Below, in pieces: positions 59,631 through 64,000 of a DNA stretch of 64,000 nucleotides. The notes below the pieces were generated by a model. That model saw nothing but the letters and a program-made list of their open reading frames with translations. It was not told the origin of the DNA and searched no databases. A program made the translations under genes and the position numbers. Numbering within the stretch: position 1 is the first letter of the stretch; each line of letters starts with the position of its first letter. The stretch is from Nocardiopsis trehalosi NBRC 14201. Lineage in GTDB: Bacteria > Actinomycetota > Actinomycetes > Streptosporangiales > Streptosporangiaceae. The stretch lies in NCBI RefSeq assembly GCF_001552555.1, contig NZ_BCRK01000002.1, forward strand, positions 1 to 64,000. The letters are read 5' to 3'.

Positions 59631-60785
59631 TCAGCCCGCCCCGCGCAGGTCGGCGGTGAACGCGCGGATGTCGTCCACCAGCAGGTCCGGGGCCTGAAGC
59701 GAGGCGAAGTGCCCGCCCCGGTCGTACTCCGTCCACCGGACGACGTTGTTCGAGCGCTCCGCCACCGCGCGCAGGGTGATGTCACCCGGGAACACCGCGA
59801 CCGCCGTCGGCACGTCCGTCCGCTCCCCGCCGTAGAACCCGTCGCCCGCCTCCTTGTACAGCCGGGCCGCCGACGCCGACGTGCGCGTCAGCCAGAAGAT
59901 CGTCGCGTCCGTCAGGATCGCGTCGCGGTCGACCGGCACAAGGGCGCTCTTGGTGGGGTCGTAGTCGACGAACCACTCCAGGTTCCACGCCAGCATCCCC
60001 ACCGGCGAGTCGGTGAGCGCGTACCCGATGGTGTGCGGCCGGGTGGAGTGCACCGTGGCGTAGCCCGACCGCTCCGCCCACTCCGCGTCCCACGCGGACA
60101 TCCGTGCGATCTCCTCCTCGGTCAGCCCGGCGGTGGGGTCCTCGCTCTGCCAGTCGACCGCCATCACCAGCGCGTTCACGTGCACGCCCATGACGTGCTC
60201 GCGGTCGACCCGCCCCAGCTCCGGCGACAGCATCGACCCGAAGTCGCCGCCCTGCGCCACGTAGCGGTCGTAGCCGAGCCGGCGCATCAGCTCCGCCCAC
60301 GCGCGGGCGATGCGCGACAGGTTCCACCCGCGCTCCCGGGTGGGGCCGGTGAACGCGAACCCGGGCACCGACGGCGCCACGACGTGGAATGCGGGCGCGC
60401 CCTCGGCGCCGTGCGCGCGCGGGTCGGTCAGCGGGCCGATGACGTCGAGGAAGTCGGCGACCGTGCTCGGCCAGCCGTGCGTCATGACCAGCGGGATCGC
60501 GTCGGGCTCGGGCGACCGGACGTGGAGGAAGTGGATGTCCTGCCCGTCGATCCCGGTGGTGAACTGCGGCAGCGCGTTCAGCCGCCGCTCCTGGGCGCGC
60601 CAGTCGAAATCGTGGCGCCAGTAGCGGACCAGGTCGCGCAGGTGGTCGGCGTCGACGCCGTAGTCCCACCCGGCCCCGGGCAGGTCGTCGGGCCACCAGG
60701 TGGCGTCCAGCCGCCGGTGCAGTTCATCGAGGTCGGCCTGCGGGATGTCGATACGGAAGGGATGGATGTCCTCGCTGTCGCTCAT
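59631..60785 (-). CDS. Epoxide hydrolase (EHN-type alpha/beta hydrolase)
   Basis: The 384-residue protein has the N-terminal epoxide-hydrolase domain (PFRIDIPQADLDELHRRLDATWWPD...GVDADHLRDLVRYWRHDFDWRAQERRLNALPQF in part), oxyanion HGWPSTVADFLDVIGPL, nucleophile Asp in VAQGGDFGSMLSP, cap-domain Tyr residues and the C-terminal His in RGGHFASLQAPDLL. It opens epoxides to diols; homologues are close to juvenile-hormone/microsomal types. ATG 60785 (MSDSED) is preferred over 60815. Confidence 0.92.
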   Translation of the reverse strand: MSDSEDIHPFRIDIPQADLDELHRRLDATWWPDDLPGAGWDYGVDADHLRDLVRYWRHDFDWRAQERRLNALPQFTTGIDGQDIHFLHVRSPEPDAIPLVMTHGWPSTVADFLDVIGPLTDPRAHGAEGAPAFHVVAPSVPGFAFTGPTRERGWNLSRIARAWAELMRRLGYDRYVAQGGDFGSMLSPELGRVDREHVMGVHVNALVMAVDWQSEDPTAGLTEEEIARMSAWDAEWAERSGYATVHSTRPHTIGYALTDSPVGMLAWNLEWFVDYDPTKSALVPVDRDAILTDATIFWLTRTSASAARLYKEAGDGFYGGERTDVPTAVAVFPGDITLRAVAERSNNVVRWTEYDRGGHFASLQAPDLLVDDIRAFTADLRGAG

Positions 60786-60851
60786 GTCCGGAACGGTAGG
60801 AGCCGTTGCGGCCACAGGGTGGCCGCAAGGGTCGCGGCCGGATGCCGTATC

Positions 60852-60875
60852 GGTGCGGGTGCGGGTGCGGGTGCG
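60852..60875. repeat. Hexanucleotide tandem repeat (GGTGCG)x4
   Basis: Four perfect copies of GGTGCG lie upstream of the epoxide hydrolase gene, in the 272-base gap 60786-61057. They are short enough to be chance but prone to slippage. No gene was found in the gap. Confidence 0.6.
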
Positions 60876-61057
60876 GGGGACGTGTGGACGGACATCCGTC
60901 GCCGCCCCTTCGGAGAGGGGTGGGGCGGTCCGACCTCACTCGTGCCGCTCGTCCCGCGCTCGCAGCAGGATGCGGTGCACCGCGTGCTACTGCGCTTCAC
61001 GCGTGATGCCGCGGCCCGCGGGGCCCGGAAGAACGCCCGCGGGCCATTGAACGAGAG

Positions 61058-62599
61058 TCACGTCCACCTGTTGAGTCGGTAGGTCTCGCGCTTCCAGGTG
61101 AACGTTCCCCCGTCGCGCGGCCATCCTGAATCCGGGTCGTAGTGGTCGGCCGCGCACTGGGCCGCATCCTCGTAGAACGCGGCCGCCCCTCCCGGCTTGT
61201 TGTACGGCGGATTGTTGTGCGGCTCGGGGCGGGGCTGGTACTCGGTGGCCGAGTCGGCCACCCCTTGGACACTGATGCCGAGACGCCGCGCCCCCTTCCT
61301 GATCTCCCAGTAGTCGAACGTGCGGCCGCCGGACTCGACTTGCCCGCGGATGTTGACGGGCCCCACGACCGCCCACTCAGTCGGGTCGATCGGATCGGGG
61401 GCCTGGAAGGAGCGGGCGATGTGGACGCCGGGCACGGTGACCTCCCAGCGCAGCACCTCGTCGTCGGGGACGGGCTTGCCGTTCTCCGCGCGCACCAGCG
61501 AGTACACGTCGCGGCGCTCCCAGTCCGCGATCGCATACGCCTTCCCGTCGTTGGACGGATACGTGGTCTCATACGTCTCGGATTTGCTGTAGGACTCCTC
61601 CCACTGCGTGGTCGTGGACACCGAAAGGCCGTAAGCCACGGTGCCACTGACGTTCACCCCGATGCCCTTGAAGGAGAACCCCGCCTCGGCCGTGACGGAG
61701 ATGTTGAGATTATTTTCGATGGTCTGCGACGTCGACTTGGTGACCCCGTAGTCGTAGGTGACCGAATGCAACTGCTGGGAGAACCCGTCGTAGGTCGCGA
61801 ATTTGGTGCGCTTCCACTGGGAATAGCGGCGCAGCATGTAGTACGGGCTGTTGCGCATCTTCCACGCCAGGTCGCGGTCGCCGTCCTTGACCACGGCCGC
61901 CGGCAGCGGCGTCTCACCGATGAACTTCAGGTCGGTCCGCTCCCACGGCTCGTCCAGCGAGGTCTGCTCCGGCGGCGCACCGTAGTCGGGGTGCTTGGGC
62001 GCTGTGCGCGGGCGCCGCACCGCGGGGGACGTGTACTTCTCCGGCTTGGGCCACAGATCCCACAGGAAAGGATTGTTCTCCTGCTTTGTCGAAAGCAATT
62101 CGAGTGTAGACGGGAAGGTGTCGTCCAGTCGGCCGGTCCAGTGAAGGTATTCGTAGGTGTCCCGGTGCTTGATGTAGAACGTCCCGACAGGCCCTTCCTC
62201 GAACTTCCACTTGGGGAGTTCGGCGCCTTGCGTGTATGTCCTCATGACGGCGAGGGTGTTATCGCCGAACTTCATTCGGTCCAGGAAGGTCCCCTTGTCG
62301 GCGTCCCCGATCCACCACAGCGTCTTTTCGGGGTTGAGCGGGCTGATGTGAAAGAACCCGCCGCCTTTCTCCTTCTCCTGGAGTTCCATGGCGAAGGAGT
62401 TGAGCTGCGAGCGCCACCGGCCGGTGAAGATGTAGCCGGCGCCGTGACTTTCGATCCACAGGGCCGTGCCGAGGTACTGCTCGGAGTCGCCGGGTGTGCC
62501 GTACAGAGCCAGTTGGGCTTGGAGGGCCCGTGCGGCCTCGGCGTTGTGGCCGTCGGAGCTGTCGGTGGACTGGGCGGGGACCGGCGTGGTCGTGTCCAT
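61058..62599 (-). CDS. Aerolysin-like beta pore-forming toxin-type protein (putative)
   Basis: The 513-residue protein has no signal peptide. The N-terminal about 180 residues look like a beta-trefoil or carbohydrate-binding domain (LGTALWIESHGAGYIFTGRW... FAMELQEKEKGGGFFHISPL). The middle (about 260-400) has the Ser/Thr-rich alternating pattern of an aerolysin/ETX-MTX2 stem: TKSTSQTIENNLNISVTAEAG, VNVSGTVAYGLSVSTTTQWE, ESYSKSETYETTYPSNDG. The C-terminal part is unknown. GGAGGACGCC precedes the ATG. GC content is lower than its neighbours. It is a possible insecticidal, predation or competition protein; the call rests on pattern, not a clear homologue. Confidence 0.55.
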   Translation of the reverse strand: MDTTTPVPAQSTDSSDGHNAEAARALQAQLALYGTPGDSEQYLGTALWIESHGAGYIFTGRWRSQLNSFAMELQEKEKGGGFFHISPLNPEKTLWWIGDADKGTFLDRMKFGDNTLAVMRTYTQGAELPKWKFEEGPVGTFYIKHRDTYEYLHWTGRLDDTFPSTLELLSTKQENNPFLWDLWPKPEKYTSPAVRRPRTAPKHPDYGAPPEQTSLDEPWERTDLKFIGETPLPAAVVKDGDRDLAWKMRNSPYYMLRRYSQWKRTKFATYDGFSQQLHSVTYDYGVTKSTSQTIENNLNISVTAEAGFSFKGIGVNVSGTVAYGLSVSTTTQWEESYSKSETYETTYPSNDGKAYAIADWERRDVYSLVRAENGKPVPDDEVLRWEVTVPGVHIARSFQAPDPIDPTEWAVVGPVNIRGQVESGGRTFDYWEIRKGARRLGISVQGVADSATEYQPRPEPHNNPPYNKPGGAAAFYEDAAQCAADHYDPDSGWPRDGGTFTWKRETYRLNRWT

Positions 62600-63130
62600 G
62601 GCGTCCTCCAGGGTCTGGTCGTCGGGTGCCGAGGGCAGCGCCTGACCGGGCGAGAGGGCGGGCATGCGCGGTTGGCCCAGACCTGGACCGTTGTTGGAGT
62701 TGCGCAGGCGCGGACGCCTTTCGCGGCTCGTGAACCGGGTGGCCGTACCTGGTGCAGACGTACTGCGTGGACGCCAGGTGGTCGGCCCAGTTGTGGCCGA
62801 ACGACTTGGCCCACCGGGCGGAAGTGCCGCCGTAAGTCGTGCTTCACGCGTCGTCGGCAGACTGGTCCTCGATGAGGGCACCCGGCATCGGGGGAAGCGT
62901 GAGGTAGGTGCCGTGGCTGTTGCGGCGGAACTGGTCGGTGGTCGGCTCCACGATACGGGTCAATGGGTGAGCGCAAAGGCGGACCAGGGCCAACCCCGTG
63001 ATGCGCACGCCGCGCGGCAGGGCCGGGGTCGTTGAGGCGGTGCCGCAATTGCCGGTGGTGCCGGCCCTCCGGCGGGACGGCCGCCGGGGGGGGGACCGGG
63101 GCGTGGGGCACGGGCCCGGGGCGGTGCGGG
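62600..63130. other. Region with no confident gene
   Basis: About 530 bases upstream of the putative pore-forming gene. On the minus strand one frame reads WAKSFGHNWADHLASTQYVC and neighbouring frames are broken, so it may be the remnant of a coding sequence. No clean start or known domain. Confidence 0.35.
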
Positions 63131-64000
63131 TCAGGCGATGCGGTCGATGATCAGGGGGAGGCGGTCGACCGGGGTGTCGATGGTGTAGCAGGTCGACAGC
63201 CCTTCGGCCGCGCGCGGGATGCGGTCGGGGTCGTCGGTGTGCAGGGTGAACAGCGGCTCGCCCTCGCGCACCTCCTCACCCGGCTTGGCGTGCAGGGTGA
63301 CGCCCGCCCCCGGCGAGACCGGGTCCTCCTTGCGGGCGCGCCCCGCGCCGAGGCGCCACGCCGCGACCCCCACCGCGTGGGCGTCCAGGGTGGTCAGCGT
63401 GCCCGACGCCGGGGACGCGATCACGTGGCTTTCGGCGGCCTCGGGCAGCGGGGCGTCCGGGTCGCCCCCCTGGGCGTGGATCATCCGCCGCCAGGCGTCC
63501 ATCGCCGTGCCGTCGCGCAGCGCGTCGGCCGGGTCCTTGGCGCCCTCCAGCCCCGCCGCCGCCAGCATCTCCCGGCCGAGGGTGACGGTCAGCTCCACGA
63601 CGTCGTCCGGCCCGCCGCCCGCCAGCACCTCCAGCGCCTCCGCCACCTCCAGGGCGTTGCCCACCCGGTTGCCCAGCGGGGCGTCCATCGCGGTCAGCAG
63701 GGCGACCGTGCGCACCCCGTTGTCGTTGCCGATGCCGACCATGGTGCGCGCCAGCTCGCGGGCGGAGCCGGCGTCCTTCATGAACGCCCCCGACCCCACC
63801 TTCACGTCGAGGACGAGCGCGCCCGTCCCCTCGGCGAGCTTCTTGGACATGATGGAGCTGGCGATGAGCGGGATCGACTCGACCGTCCCGGTGACGTCGC
63901 GCAGCGCGTACAGCTTCCGGTCGGCCGGGGCGAGGCCGCTGCCCGCCGCGCACACCACCCCGCCCACGTCGGCGAGGATCTTGCGCATCTCGGCCGGGGA
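63131..64000 (-). CDS. deoA: Thymidine phosphorylase, 3' part (gene continues beyond the window)
   Basis: The visible 289 or so residues are the C-terminal two thirds of a pyrimidine-nucleoside phosphorylase. Landmarks are KLYALRDVTGTVESIPLIASSIMSKKLAEG (the family signature), GALVLDVKVGSGAFMKD, LTAMDAPLGNRVGNALEVAEAL, and a C-terminal PYNP domain (SGTLTTLDAHAVGVAAWRLGAGRARKEDPVSPGAGVTLHAKPGEEV in part). It splits thymidine and deoxyuridine to base and deoxyribose 1-phosphate. The start lies beyond base 64000. Together with PNP, the mutase and deoC it forms a deoxynucleoside salvage set. Confidence 0.94.
   Translation of the reverse strand, partial: SPAEMRKILADVGGVVCAAGSGLAPADRKLYALRDVTGTVESIPLIASSIMSKKLAEGTGALVLDVKVGSGAFMKDAGSARELARTMVGIGNDNGVRTVALLTAMDAPLGNRVGNALEVAEALEVLAGGGPDDVVELTVTLGREMLAAAGLEGAKDPADALRDGTAMDAWRRMIHAQGGDPDAPLPEAAESHVIASPASGTLTTLDAHAVGVAAWRLGAGRARKEDPVSPGAGVTLHAKPGEEVREGEPLFTLHTDDPDRIPRAAEGLSTCYTIDTPVDRLPLIIDRIA

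Noticed and set aside
60786..61057. Short frames around the GGTGCG hexamer repeat
   Set aside because: Low-complexity Gly/Cys or Pro/His strings produced by the repeat itself.
1..64000. tRNA, rRNA, insertion sequences, prophage genes and cas genes
   Set aside because: Scanned for T-loop GTTCGANNC patterns, transposase motifs, terminal inverted repeats and Cas3/Cas1-type motifs; nothing convincing was seen.

Overview
The window is very GC-rich (about three quarters G+C by eye), with GTG and even TTG starts, GGAGG ribosome sites, a SARP regulator, Ser/Thr kinase, ECF41 sigma factor and type I-E CRISPR repeats of the actinobacterial kind. It reads as a chromosomal segment of a filamentous actinomycete. 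Nocardiopsis or another Nocardiopsaceae member is my best guess, an inference from overall style. No rRNA, tRNA, phage or IS element was seen.

Layout. 1-28 kb: mostly housekeeping and accessory metabolism. It holds an asparagine-synthase-like protein, an Lrp/AsnC regulator, two GT4 glycosyltransferases, a LysR/aminotransferase divergent pair with a perfect T-N11-A operator, an alanine/sodium symporter, thiD under a TPP riboswitch, a Ser/Thr kinase, an acyl-CoA synthetase, rocD, a secreted SGNH hydrolase, bioF, acetoacetyl-CoA synthetase, a TetR/DHA2 efflux pair and a DedA protein. 28.2-36.1 kb: a compact cinnamycin/duramycin-type lanthipeptide cluster. Its order is SARP activator, DurN-like lysinoalanine factor, precursor, LanM, Asp hydroxylase, ABC ATPase, ABC permease. 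The predicted 19-residue core (CESTCSFGPFTFVCDGTSK) keeps every bridge position of cinnamycin but exchanges Ser and Thr at two of them. 36.1-38.5 kb: an ascorbate-type PTS operon (EIIA-EIIB-EIIC). 38.6-48.4 kb: HAD phosphatase, FGE-like protein, a deoC-aldehyde dehydrogenase-truncated aldehyde dehydrogenase operon, two GNAT proteins, an NAD-dependent epimerase, and a non-coding stretch of degenerate tandem repeats. 48.4-49.3 kb: a low-GC patch with small or decayed genes.

49.4-54.3 kb: two same-strand type I-E CRISPR arrays (15 and 16 repeats) flank purine nucleoside phosphorylase and a phosphohexomutase. Each array has its own repeat variant, but both share leader motifs at identical distance from the first repeat. 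No cas gene is present in the window. 54.3-64 kb: a regulator/hydrolase divergent pair, an ECF41 sigma factor with its carboxymuconolactone-decarboxylase-family partner (the partner preceded by the ECF41 promoter signature), a guanidine-III riboswitch before a paired SMR exporter operon, an epoxide hydrolase, a large protein resembling aerolysin-type beta pore-forming toxins, and the 3' part of thymidine phosphorylase. With pnp, the phosphomutase and deoC, the last gives a nucleoside/deoxyribose salvage theme.

Most notable: the variant cinnamycin-like cluster with a candidate SARP-controlled promoter, the paired CRISPR leaders, and two RNA- or sigma-factor-controlled modules whose cis elements can be read directly.
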